A DNA stretch of 64,000 nt from Colwellia sp. (GTDB lineage: Bacteria > Pseudomonadota > Gammaproteobacteria > Enterobacterales > Alteromonadaceae): positions 620,001 through 684,000 of the forward strand of contig NZ_JABSPA010000002.1 of the NCBI RefSeq assembly GCF_013214175.1, written 5' to 3'. Both the position numbers and the translations under genes were made by a program. Below, in pieces: positions 1-7,157 of the stretch. Position 1 is the stretch's first letter; every line of letters starts with the position of its first letter. The notes beneath the pieces are model-generated. The model was not told the origin of the DNA. It searched no databases and worked only from the letters and a program-made list of their open reading frames with translations.

Positions 1-1
1 C

Positions 2-418
2 GCGCAACCAGAGCTTGATCAGCGCTTAGCCAAAACAGAATTTCGCCAACTAAGGCAACGCATTACTTTTGCCTATAAATTAAGGCCGATGAATGCCAAT
101 GAAGTACAGCAATATATTCAACACAGATTATTAGTAGCGGGTTATAAAGGTGCAGAACTCTTTCCGGTGGCAATTTGCAAAAAGATTGCCCGAGTGAGCC
201 AAGGCGTACCGCGCTTGGTCAATGTGTTATGCCACAAAATGCTAATGCTTGCTTATGGTCAAGGACACTACAAAATGACGGTTAAATTACTTAAAGCCGC
301 AGTTAAAGATACTGAAAGTATCGAGCAAGGCTCAAATAAAAGCCTATTAGTTTTTTCATGCCTGGGCATCTTAAGTGCCCTGTTTATGGCTTATTATACC
401 TTGGTGGTTAAATCATGA
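2..418 (+). CDS. mshM: MSHA biogenesis AAA ATPase MshM, 3' part only
   Basis: The reading frame is open from the window edge, so the start and Walker A motif lie upstream and only about 138 C-terminal residues are visible. They begin with the ExeA/GspA-type stretch AQPELDQRLAKTEFRQLRQR, whose arginine-rich end is typical of the small AAA+ lid in MshM. One hydrophobic segment near the C-terminus (SLLVFSCLGILSALFMAYY) suggests a membrane anchor. In the family MshM is an inner-membrane-associated ATPase of MSHA pilus assembly. The stop overlaps the mshN start by 4 bases (ATGA), which implies translational coupling. Confidence 0.85.
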   Translation, partial: AQPELDQRLAKTEFRQLRQRITFAYKLRPMNANEVQQYIQHRLLVAGYKGAELFPVAICKKIARVSQGVPRLVNVLCHKMLMLAYGQGHYKMTVKLLKAAVKDTESIEQGSNKSLLVFSCLGILSALFMAYYTLVVKS

Positions 419-1671
419 GTGTTATTAATCAGATGCTAAAGGATTTAGATCAGCGAACCCCTGACGCTGATGCGCTTGCTGCACAGCCAAATTACCTTGC
501 ACCTGTGCATTCACCAATGAAAACTGTCGCTATAACCACTATTTTAGTGCTGGTTGTCTGCTTGACTAGCTTTTATGTGTGGTCGTTGCAGAATGAAAAT
601 AAAGCCTTAAAAGCGGTGTACAGTGCGACTAAAGCTAGCTCAGTTCAACTTGTACCTTTAGGTAATATAGCTTCGGACATTATTCCTTCAGACATTGTAC
701 TTGGAGGTATCGGAGCTTCGACAAAAATCCCAACTAAAGAAGTTACCAAGCAAGCCAAAACGTCAGTAAATGATAGCGCTACTTTTAAAGCATCGACCAG
801 CAAGGCTCAAGAAATTAAGGCTAAGACTATTGTCGATAATGGCTCAAGTCGAGTTACCCCGGCAAAGAAAGCTGCCGTTATCGCTCATACTGAAGTTAAC
901 GTTGAAGATAGTCGTGCAGGTTATAACAAAAGCCATGCCGCAGCTCATAGCCAAGGTAGCACTAAATATAGTACCAAAGAGAATACTCATAGTCATCCAC
1001 ATATACCACCGGAGCAAAAGCACGCCAGCGTAGTCAAAGCTAATTCAAGTGCTAAGCCAAAAGTACAGGCAAATAAAATTTCGGTATCACGTCGGCAGTT
1101 GTCCGCGGATGAGTTAGCACAACAAAAAATTGTCCAAGCTGAAAAGGCACTTGGGGCTAAACAAATTGCCAAAGCAGAGAACTTGCTCGAAGATGTGCTT
1201 ATTATCAAGCCGACGGATAGTCAAACCCGTAAAAAATTAGCAGCACTGTGGTTTGGTCGACAAGCCTATCAAGATGCAGTGAATTTGTTATCACAAGGTA
1301 TCGCCTTAAATGGTCAAGACAGCAGCTTACGTGAGATGCAAGCTCGTATTTATTTACAGCAGGGACAGGCAAGGGCCGCATTAAATACCTTAAAACCATT
1401 AGCGAGCCTTAAAGATGAGCAGTATCAAATTATGCTGGCAAATATTGCGCAGCAAGCACAGCAAAATGAAGCAGGTATTGCTGCTTATAAAGTGCTGATA
1501 ACCATGCAGCCTGAGATGGGGCGTTGGCAGTTAGGCTTAGCGGTATTGTATGATAAAGATAGCCAATTTAAATTAGCAAGTAAGGCTTATGCAGCAGCAC
1601 TAGCAAAAAATGATTTATCAATTTCATCAGAGAACTTTGTTAAGCAACGTATACAGGCAATAGGACAGTAG
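415..1671 (+). CDS. mshN: MSHA biogenesis protein MshN (TPR protein)
   Basis: The 418-residue protein starts MSVINQMLKDLDQR, the usual MshN/GspB-like N-terminus. It has one transmembrane helix at about residues 37-57, a long low-complexity linker rich in Ala, Lys, Ser and His (about 60-235), and a C-terminal tetratricopeptide region (about 235-418). This is the expected layout for an inner-membrane protein that presents periplasmic TPRs during MSHA pilus assembly. It overlaps mshM by 4 bases. The last 51 codons, from the MGRWQLGLAVLYDKDSQ segment on, are repeated twice downstream of the stop. Identity rests on sequence style plus its position between mshM and mshE. Confidence 0.88.
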   Translation: MSVINQMLKDLDQRTPDADALAAQPNYLAPVHSPMKTVAITTILVLVVCLTSFYVWSLQNENKALKAVYSATKASSVQLVPLGNIASDIIPSDIVLGGIGASTKIPTKEVTKQAKTSVNDSATFKASTSKAQEIKAKTIVDNGSSRVTPAKKAAVIAHTEVNVEDSRAGYNKSHAAAHSQGSTKYSTKENTHSHPHIPPEQKHASVVKANSSAKPKVQANKISVSRRQLSADELAQQKIVQAEKALGAKQIAKAENLLEDVLIIKPTDSQTRKKLAALWFGRQAYQDAVNLLSQGIALNGQDSSLREMQARIYLQQGQARAALNTLKPLASLKDEQYQIMLANIAQQAQQNEAGIAAYKVLITMQPEMGRWQLGLAVLYDKDSQFKLASKAYAAALAKNDLSISSENFVKQRIQAIGQ

Positions 1672-1684
1672 GAACTAATCTTAT

Positions 1685-1830
1685 ATGGGCCACTGGCAAC
1701 GTGCTGTACCGCTATTGTACGATCAAAATAGCCAACTGACGCTAGCAGATAGAGAGAGTTAATAAAAAGTGATTTATCTATTTCAACAGAAAAATTTGTT
1801 AAACAACGCATACAGGCAATAGGATAGTAG
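1685..1830 (+). pseudogene. Decayed extra copy of the mshN 3' end (copy 2)
   Basis: Read from ATG 1685, this stretch gives MGHWQRAVPLLYDQNSQLTL, clearly related to the mshN C-terminal segment MGRWQLGLAVLYDKDSQFKL. A one-base deletion near 1758 shifts the frame to a stop. Beyond it the original frame resumes as LIKSDLSISTEKFVKQRIQA, matching the mshN tail NDLSISSENFVKQRIQAIGQ. The final CAG codon of mshN is TAG here. It is about 90% identical to the next copy and more distant from mshN itself. Confidence 0.85.
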
Positions 1831-1843
1831 GAACCTATCTTAT

Positions 1844-1990
1844 ATGGGCCGCGGGCAACTTGCTGTACCGGTATTGTACGATAAGAATAGCCAATTGACG
1901 CTAACAGATAAAGAAGCGTTAATAAAAAGTGATTTATCTATTTCAACAGAAAAATTTGTTAAACAACGCATACAGGCAATAGGACAGTAG
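1844..1990 (+). CDS. Intact 48-codon duplicate of the mshN C-terminus (copy 3)
   Basis: ATG 1844 to TAG 1990 is open without interruption and encodes 48 residues starting MGRGQLAVPVLYDKNSQLTL and ending FVKQRIQAIGQ, a duplicate of the last part of MshN. A TAGGAA sequence 8 bases upstream of the ATG could serve as a ribosome binding site. The stop is followed by TAGGAC, which appears to be the mshE ribosome binding site. Whether it is translated is unknown. It could be a passive relic whose only function is to carry the mshE translation signal. Confidence 0.45.
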   Translation: MGRGQLAVPVLYDKNSQLTLTDKEALIKSDLSISTEKFVKQRIQAIGQ

Positions 1991-1998
1991 GACAAATT

Positions 1999-3711
1999 AT
2001 GGCAGCTCCCAAATTAAAGATGCGCTTAGGTGACTTATTGGTTCATGAAAATATCATATCCAATGAGCAGCTAATGCAAGCGTTATCGAGTCAAAAGCAA
2101 ACGGGTCGAAAGCTCGGTGATACCTTAATTGAGCTTAGCCATCTCTCTGAAAGACAATTGTTGCAATTTTTAGCGCAGCAACTCAATGTGCCTTTTTTAG
2201 ATATTTCCCAGCATAAAATAGCGCCGAATGTTGCCAGTTTACTGCCGGAAGTGCATGCGAGACGTTTAAGAGCCTTGATCATTGAAGACCGAGGCGCTTC
2301 AGTATTACTCGGTATGAGCGACCCTGCCGATTTAAGTGGCTTAGATCAATTAGAGCGGATGTTATCGCCTAAGCGTATTGAACTTGCGGTAGTGATGGAG
2401 TCACAAATTTTTGATGCCTTCGACAGCTTATATCGCCGTACCGCTGAAATTGAATCTTTTGCCAGCCAACTAGAGGAAGAATATGAAGAGTCTTCTAGTT
2501 TTGATCTTGCCACTACCTTCCTTGATGAAGGTGGTGATGCCACAGTAGGGAAATTACTACAATCGGTATTTGAAGATGCGGTACAAATGCGTGCATCCGA
2601 TATTCATATTGAGCCAGAAGAACATCAATTACGTATTCGTCAGCGTATAGATGGTGTCTTACAAGAAAAAATTCTGAAAGAAAATAAAATTGCTTCTGCT
2701 ATGGTGTTGCGCCTTAAGTTGATGGCGGGTCTCGATATCTCAGAAAAGCGTATCCCGCAAGATGGCCGCTTTAATATAGATATTAGTGGTCACAATATTG
2801 ATGTGCGTATGTCGACCATGCCGGTTCAATTTGGTGAGTCGGTAGTAATGCGTTTATTAGATCAATCTGCGGGGTTGTTATCCCTAGAGCAAACGGGTAT
2901 GCCGGCAGATATTGTTAAACGTGTCCGCCAACAAATCCGTAGACCCCATGGCATGGTGTTAGTTACCGGGCCAACGGGTAGTGGTAAAACAACGACACTC
3001 TATGCGGCATTAAATGAACTTAATGAAGCCAGTAAAAAAATCATCACGGTTGAAGATCCGGTCGAGTATCGTTTACCCAGAATAAACCAAGTACAAGTAA
3101 ATACTAAAATCGATTTAACTTTTTCAAGAGTATTAAGAACAGCACTTCGCCAAGATCCAGATATTATGATGGTGGGTGAAATGCGCGACCAAGAAACAGT
3201 AGAAATAGGCTTACGAGGCGCGATAACCGGTCACTTAGTGTTATCAACACTGCATACCAATGATGCCATTACCAGTGCGCTGCGTTTAATTGATATGGGC
3301 GCAGCAGGGTTTTTAGTGGGTAGTGCACTCAGAGCTGTCATAGCTCAACGCTTGGTGCGTAGAGTCTGCGACTCTTGTACCACTGAATACAAAGCGGATG
3401 AACAAGAAATATTTTGGCTAACGAACTTAGCGGGCGAGCAGGCAAAAACTAGCCAGTTTAAGCAGGGTAAAGGTTGTCAATCTTGTCAATATACGGGTTA
3501 TAAAGGTCGAATAGGTGTCTTTGAAATACTTGAAATGAATCAAGAGATGATGGCGGCATTAAAACGTAATGATAGTGAAGCCTTTGGTCAGTTAGCCAAA
3601 GCAAACCCTAGCTTTACTCCGCTTGCTAAAGCGGCTTTTGATTATGCTGCCAAGGGCATTACTACAGTAGAAGAAGTGTTACGTTTGGTTGAAACAATTG
3701 ATATTAATTAG
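1999..3711 (+). CDS. mshE: MSHA pilus extension ATPase MshE
   Basis: This 570-residue GspE/PilB-family hexameric ATPase powers MSHA pilus polymerisation at the inner membrane. The N-terminus carries two MshEN repeats, RLGDLLVHENIISNEQLMQA (from residue 9) and KLGDTLIELSHLSERQLLQF (from about 38). In the Vibrio cholerae homologue this tandem module binds cyclic di-GMP. The Walker A motif GPTGSGKTT is at about residue 323, followed by the Asp box and Walker B (about 385). A zinc-type tetracysteine set C457, C460, C493, C496 matches assembly ATPases. The glycine usual in the first MshEN repeat is Glu here (HENI). The ribosome binding site TAGGAC overlaps the end of the mshN duplicate upstream. 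Confidence 0.95.
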   Translation: MAAPKLKMRLGDLLVHENIISNEQLMQALSSQKQTGRKLGDTLIELSHLSERQLLQFLAQQLNVPFLDISQHKIAPNVASLLPEVHARRLRALIIEDRGASVLLGMSDPADLSGLDQLERMLSPKRIELAVVMESQIFDAFDSLYRRTAEIESFASQLEEEYEESSSFDLATTFLDEGGDATVGKLLQSVFEDAVQMRASDIHIEPEEHQLRIRQRIDGVLQEKILKENKIASAMVLRLKLMAGLDISEKRIPQDGRFNIDISGHNIDVRMSTMPVQFGESVVMRLLDQSAGLLSLEQTGMPADIVKRVRQQIRRPHGMVLVTGPTGSGKTTTLYAALNELNEASKKIITVEDPVEYRLPRINQVQVNTKIDLTFSRVLRTALRQDPDIMMVGEMRDQETVEIGLRGAITGHLVLSTLHTNDAITSALRLIDMGAAGFLVGSALRAVIAQRLVRRVCDSCTTEYKADEQEIFWLTNLAGEQAKTSQFKQGKGCQSCQYTGYKGRIGVFEILEMNQEMMAALKRNDSEAFGQLAKANPSFTPLAKAAFDYAAKGITTVEEVLRLVETIDIN

Positions 3712-3776
3712 TCACTTTAGTTAATTAATAAAATGATTAATCAACTAATAACGTATGTTAGAGCATAGAGATATTT

Positions 3777-5006
3777 ATGGCGTCATTTAATTATACCGGG
3801 CGAAATGCCAATGGTAGTAAGGTAAAAGACAGTATTGATGCGGCCAATTTAGATGCGGCTGCTGAAAAATTATTCAAAAAGGGTATTACACCTATTTCTA
3901 TCGTTGCCGGTGGGCAAGGGAATAGTAGTATTGCTAGTACTGATATTTTTGAGTTACTCAATAATGGTCGGGTTTCCTTAGAAGAGTTGATTATTTTCTG
4001 TCGGCAAATGTATGCCTTGATGCGCTCTGGTGTGCCTATATTGCGCGCTATTAATGGCATGGTTGAATCGGCCAATTCCAATACCCTTAAAAAAGCGCTC
4101 TCGGATATAGGCAAACAGCTGGAAGGTGGTTATAGTTTTTCTTCTGCACTTAATCATCATCCAAAAATCTTTGACCATCTCTTCGTTTCCTTGGTCCATG
4201 TGGGTGAGAATACCGGTCAGCTTGATCAAGCTTTTTTTAAGTTAACCACTTACCTTGAACGTGAGTTAGATACCCGCAAGCGTATTAAAGCGGCATTGCG
4301 CTATCCAAGTATGGTGCTTATTGCCTTATCAGCCGCTTTGGTTATTTTAAACATTTTTGTTATCCCAACGTTTGCCGATATGTTCTCTCGACTAGGGGCC
4401 GACTTACCCCCGATGACACAATTTATAATTGCCAGCTCTAACTTATTTACCAATTATTGGTATTATATGTTACTTGCCATAGTGGTGACTTACTTGATGA
4501 TCAATAAGTCGCTAAAAACCAAGCAGGGACGTTATCAGTGGGACCGCCGCAAGATTAAAATTCCCATTATTGGCAGCATTATTGAACGTTCGATATTGGC
4601 ACGCTTTTCCCATAGTTTTGCCATTGTCTTAAAGGCGGGTGTGCCTATGACTACAGCGTTAACCTTAGTTGCTGAAGCGGTAGATAATACCTATATGCAG
4701 GAGAAAATTGCCTCGATGCGACAAGGTATAGAAAGTGGTGAAAGTTTATTACGTTCATCTGTTGCCAGTAATCTTTTTACTCCCTTGGTATTACAAATGG
4801 TTGCGGTTGGTGAAGAAACTGGTCGAGTTGATGAATTATTGGCAGAGGTCGGCGATTATTACGAACGAGAAGTTGATTATGATTTAGCCACTTTAACCGC
4901 AAGAATTGAACCGCTATTATTAGTGGTGGTCGCGGTAATGGTATTAGTTTTAGCGCTAGGTATTTTTACGCCTATGTGGGATATGGCTTCGGCTATGCAA
5001 GGTTAA
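3777..5006 (+). CDS. mshG: MSHA inner-membrane platform protein MshG
   Basis: The 409-residue protein belongs to the GspF/PilC family. Two homologous T2SSF domains (about residues 70-195 and 270-395) each contain the helical LLRSGVPI- or LKAGVPMTTAL-type segment and the GE(N/E)TG(Q/R) turn (GENTGQ, GEETGR). Three hydrophobic membrane segments lie near 170-195, 215-240 and 375-400. GspF proteins form the cytoplasmic-membrane platform that couples the assembly ATPase, here MshE, to pilin extraction. The gene lies 65 bases after mshE and continues into mshF. Confidence 0.93.
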   Translation: MASFNYTGRNANGSKVKDSIDAANLDAAAEKLFKKGITPISIVAGGQGNSSIASTDIFELLNNGRVSLEELIIFCRQMYALMRSGVPILRAINGMVESANSNTLKKALSDIGKQLEGGYSFSSALNHHPKIFDHLFVSLVHVGENTGQLDQAFFKLTTYLERELDTRKRIKAALRYPSMVLIALSAALVILNIFVIPTFADMFSRLGADLPPMTQFIIASSNLFTNYWYYMLLAIVVTYLMINKSLKTKQGRYQWDRRKIKIPIIGSIIERSILARFSHSFAIVLKAGVPMTTALTLVAEAVDNTYMQEKIASMRQGIESGESLLRSSVASNLFTPLVLQMVAVGEETGRVDELLAEVGDYYEREVDYDLATLTARIEPLLLVVVAVMVLVLALGIFTPMWDMASAMQG

Positions 5007-5017
5007 TAACAGATAAT

Positions 5018-5509
5018 ATGGCGAATCCACCGGGAAATATTGAAAAAAAACAAGAGTCTACTATTGAGTTTGTTATTGTTGTGGTGATTATTGCAGTGTT
5101 GATGAAGTTATTATTGGATATGTTTTTTACTCAGCAAGAAAAAATAACCAATACAGCTTTTGTTAGCCTAGCACAAAGTTTTACCAGTAAAGTCAATGTG
5201 GTTCATGGCCAATGGTTAATGGATAAAGAGCCTAATATTGTGGTATTAAGCCGTTTAAATAGTAAAGAAAAGCAATATGTTAATGTGAACAAATCTGGCT
5301 GGATTGATAGCGACCATACCAGCTTGGCTTGCCATGAAATTTGGCAGCAAACCTTAACAATGCCATTACAAGTCGTTAAATCTGCGGTAGTGGCGATTGA
5401 AATTCAAAATAAAGCTATTAAAAACGGCCGCTTATGCCGATATAGTATTGCTAATGGGCAATCTTTTGATTATCGTAGTGATACAGGGAAAGTGAAGCAG
5501 GTAAATTAA
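5018..5509 (+). CDS. mshF: MSHA biogenesis protein MshF
   Basis: A 163-residue protein begins MANPPGNIEKKQESTIEFVI and has a single N-terminal transmembrane helix (about residues 17-37), then a periplasmic-type domain with two cysteines. It sits where mshF lies in Vibrio and Shewanella loci, between mshG and mshB, and matches the family in size and topology, but there is no catalytic motif to confirm it. The frame extends upstream to an ATG at 4976 inside mshG. ATG 5018, just after the mshG stop, is preferred because it avoids a 31-base overlap. Function within the pilus machine is poorly defined. Confidence 0.78.
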   Translation: MANPPGNIEKKQESTIEFVIVVVIIAVLMKLLLDMFFTQQEKITNTAFVSLAQSFTSKVNVVHGQWLMDKEPNIVVLSRLNSKEKQYVNVNKSGWIDSDHTSLACHEIWQQTLTMPLQVVKSAVVAIEIQNKAIKNGRLCRYSIANGQSFDYRSDTGKVKQVN

Positions 5510-5719
5510 TTCTGCTATTGAATAAATTATCATCAGAAAATTATTCATCGGCTAATTTATTTAATAAGTACAAGTGATTAGCTATATTCGAGATTGAAAA
5601 GTGGTGTGCTACTGACCAAAATGGTAACATTATGTTTCTGGCAGCTAAAGATATAAATTTGCAGCTGATGCTATTGAGAATAAACTCAAAGTATTGGCTG
5701 ATATAAGAAGGTTATCTCA

Positions 5720-6403
5720 ATGATAAAAAGCATTTCCAAGCAAGGTATTGTTCAACATAGCCATAAACAGCTAGATGTTCGCACGACTAAACAGGCGGGC
5801 TTTACCTTAATTGAATTGGTTATTGTTGTCGTTATTTTAGGGTTTTTGGCCGCTACTGCTATTCCTAAGTTTATTGATTTAACCGTACAAGCTAAGCAGG
5901 CAAATATTCAAGGTATGGCTGGTGGCTTTGCCACGGGCGTATCTTTAGCTCGCTCGCAATGGGAAGCTGAGGCTCGTCCCAAAGATACCGACGGTGTCAA
6001 TATGGTTAATTATGATGGCACTACCATTTATTTAACCAGTGAAGATAGCACTACTACCCCAACCATTAATCCAGGTTATATTGTTGGTACTGATAGTGGT
6101 AATGGTATAAATGGAAAAACCATGGCCGTAGCTGACTGTATTGCGGTATGGAATAGTTTATTGCAGCAACCACCTTTATTGGCCAGTAGTGTCACAGAAA
6201 TTAATGATGATGGAAGCTTTAGGTATTTAGCAAATGTTGAAGGTAGTGGCTCAAGCACATTATGTCACTATCATTTAAAAGAAACATTAACGCGCGATAG
6301 TAATGGCGCTTACCTTGCTCCAGCAAATTTAACCCAAGAGGGTAATAGTTTTAGTTACCAGCCAGCAAATAGTTCGGTAATTATTTATATCAATGATAAC
6401 TAG
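5720..6403 (+). CDS. mshB: MSHA pilin-like protein MshB
   Basis: A 227-residue type IV pilin-like protein with a long 26-residue leader ending in the prepilin peptidase site [16 protein letters not shown], where Glu+5 is present. The N-terminal helix continues TAIPKFIDL, almost identical to the major pilin encoded next, so mshB and mshA are paralogues. The globular part contains two cysteines (about 136 and 176), which could form the pilin disulfide. MshB is regarded as a minor pilin of the MSHA system. The start is supported by AAGG about 9 bases upstream. Confidence 0.88.
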   Translation: MIKSISKQGIVQHSHKQLDVRTTKQAGFTLIELVIVVVILGFLAATAIPKFIDLTVQAKQANIQGMAGGFATGVSLARSQWEAEARPKDTDGVNMVNYDGTTIYLTSEDSTTTPTINPGYIVGTDSGNGINGKTMAVADCIAVWNSLLQQPPLLASSVTEINDDGSFRYLANVEGSGSSTLCHYHLKETLTRDSNGAYLAPANLTQEGNSFSYQPANSSVIIYINDN

Positions 6404-6428
6404 TTACGGATAACTATTAATTGATTTT

Positions 6429-6457
6429 TTGACCGTGCATTAAGCACAAATTAACTT
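6429..6457 (+). promoter_or_regulatory. Predicted sigma-70 promoter for mshA
   Basis: TTGACC (6429-6434) is separated by exactly 17 bases from TAACTT (6452-6457), followed at 6480 by a strong GAGGA ribosome binding site 7 bases before the mshA ATG. A dedicated promoter is expected because the major pilin must be made in excess over its assembly proteins. The -10 element is only a fair match. Confidence 0.45.
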
Positions 6458-6489
6458 AAATAAATTTATTCGTAAATTGAGGAAAAAGC

Positions 6490-6981
6490 ATGAAAAGTAG
6501 TATGAATGTAAAAGTAAATCAACAGGGTTTTACCTTAATTGAATTGGTAGTAGTTATTGTTATTTTAGGTATTTTAGCGGTAACAGCGGCACCTAAATTT
6601 ATTGATTTAACCAGCGATGCTAAAGCTTCCACCGTCGAGGCAGTAAAAGGCGCACTTAACTCAGCTGCCGATATGGCCCATGCTAAAGCTTTAGTTGAAG
6701 GTATTACAGCCGGTGATTTAAGTATTGCAGGCAAAAGTATTAAGTTTATTAATTCTTATCCTACAGCTGGGTCTATTAACGATCTGATGGATATTAATAC
6801 TTCAGCTAGTGGTGGCAATGGTGATTTTTATGTTGCTACAACTGATGCCGATGCAGATGATGGCGTAACCACTTATACTCATCCTACTGCTGTAGATGGA
6901 ACTGAATGTTTAGCTACTTATACTGCAACAGATGATGTAAATGTTAAGCCTGTAATAGCTAGCGATACTGATAAATGTTAA
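6490..6981 (+). CDS. mshA: MSHA major pilin MshA
   Basis: A 163-residue type IVa pilin with a 13-residue leader cleaved before [20 protein letters not shown], Glu+5 present, then the MshA-typical [14 protein letters not shown]. The C-terminal part has two cysteines (in TECLA and at the C-terminal residue), consistent with the pilin D-loop disulfide. It is the subunit of the mannose-sensitive haemagglutinin pilus used for surface and chitin attachment in relatives. It has its own promoter candidate, a strong ribosome binding site and a terminator immediately downstream, so it can be expressed as a high-level monocistron. An oligosaccharyltransferase-like gene lies next to it. Confidence 0.93.
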   Translation: MKSSMNVKVNQQGFTLIELVVVIVILGILAVTAAPKFIDLTSDAKASTVEAVKGALNSAADMAHAKALVEGITAGDLSIAGKSIKFINSYPTAGSINDLMDINTSASGGNGDFYVATTDADADDGVTTYTHPTAVDGTECLATYTATDDVNVKPVIASDTDKC

Positions 6982-7008
6982 TGACTAGCTAAGCTAGAAG
7001 TTAAGATG

Positions 7009-7034
7009 AAAACCGAGCTTTGCTCGGTTTTTTT
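7009..7034 (+). terminator. Rho-independent terminator after mshA
   Basis: AAAACCGAGC and GCTCGGTTTT form a 10-bp stem with a 3-base loop followed by a T run, 27 bases after the mshA stop. It separates the pilin transcript from the convergent minus-strand gene. Confidence 0.9.
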
Positions 7035-7157
7035 ATGTCCAAAATTAACCCAATAAAACAAGGAGCATTGCATCACAAATCTAATTTAGTTTAATTGTTA
7101 TGTACAATGAAAATATCCTTATAGGCATCGGCTTATTTACAATAAGCTGTATTAACT

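Larger units (their letters stand above)
1516..1990 (+). repeat. Tandem triplication of the mshN 3' end
   Basis: Three direct units lie head to tail: the functional mshN end (1516-1671), a frameshifted copy (1685-1830) and an open copy (1844-1990). The short spacers between them are also alike (GAACTAATCTTAT and GAACCTATCTTAT). The last 64 bases of copies 2 and 3 differ at a single position, whereas mshN differs at many, so the second duplication is younger than the first or the copies were homogenised. This fills the whole gap between mshN and mshE. Confidence 0.9.

Noticed and set aside
993..1399. Open frames on the minus strand inside mshN.
   Set aside because: They lie entirely within a well-supported gene, encode unnatural Cys/Ser/Leu-rich sequence and have no ribosome binding sites. 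The same holds for other antisense frames across the window.
4976..5017. Longer start for mshF inside mshG.
   Set aside because: It would add MGYGFGYARLITDN read out of frame from mshG; ATG 5018 just after the mshG stop is the natural start.
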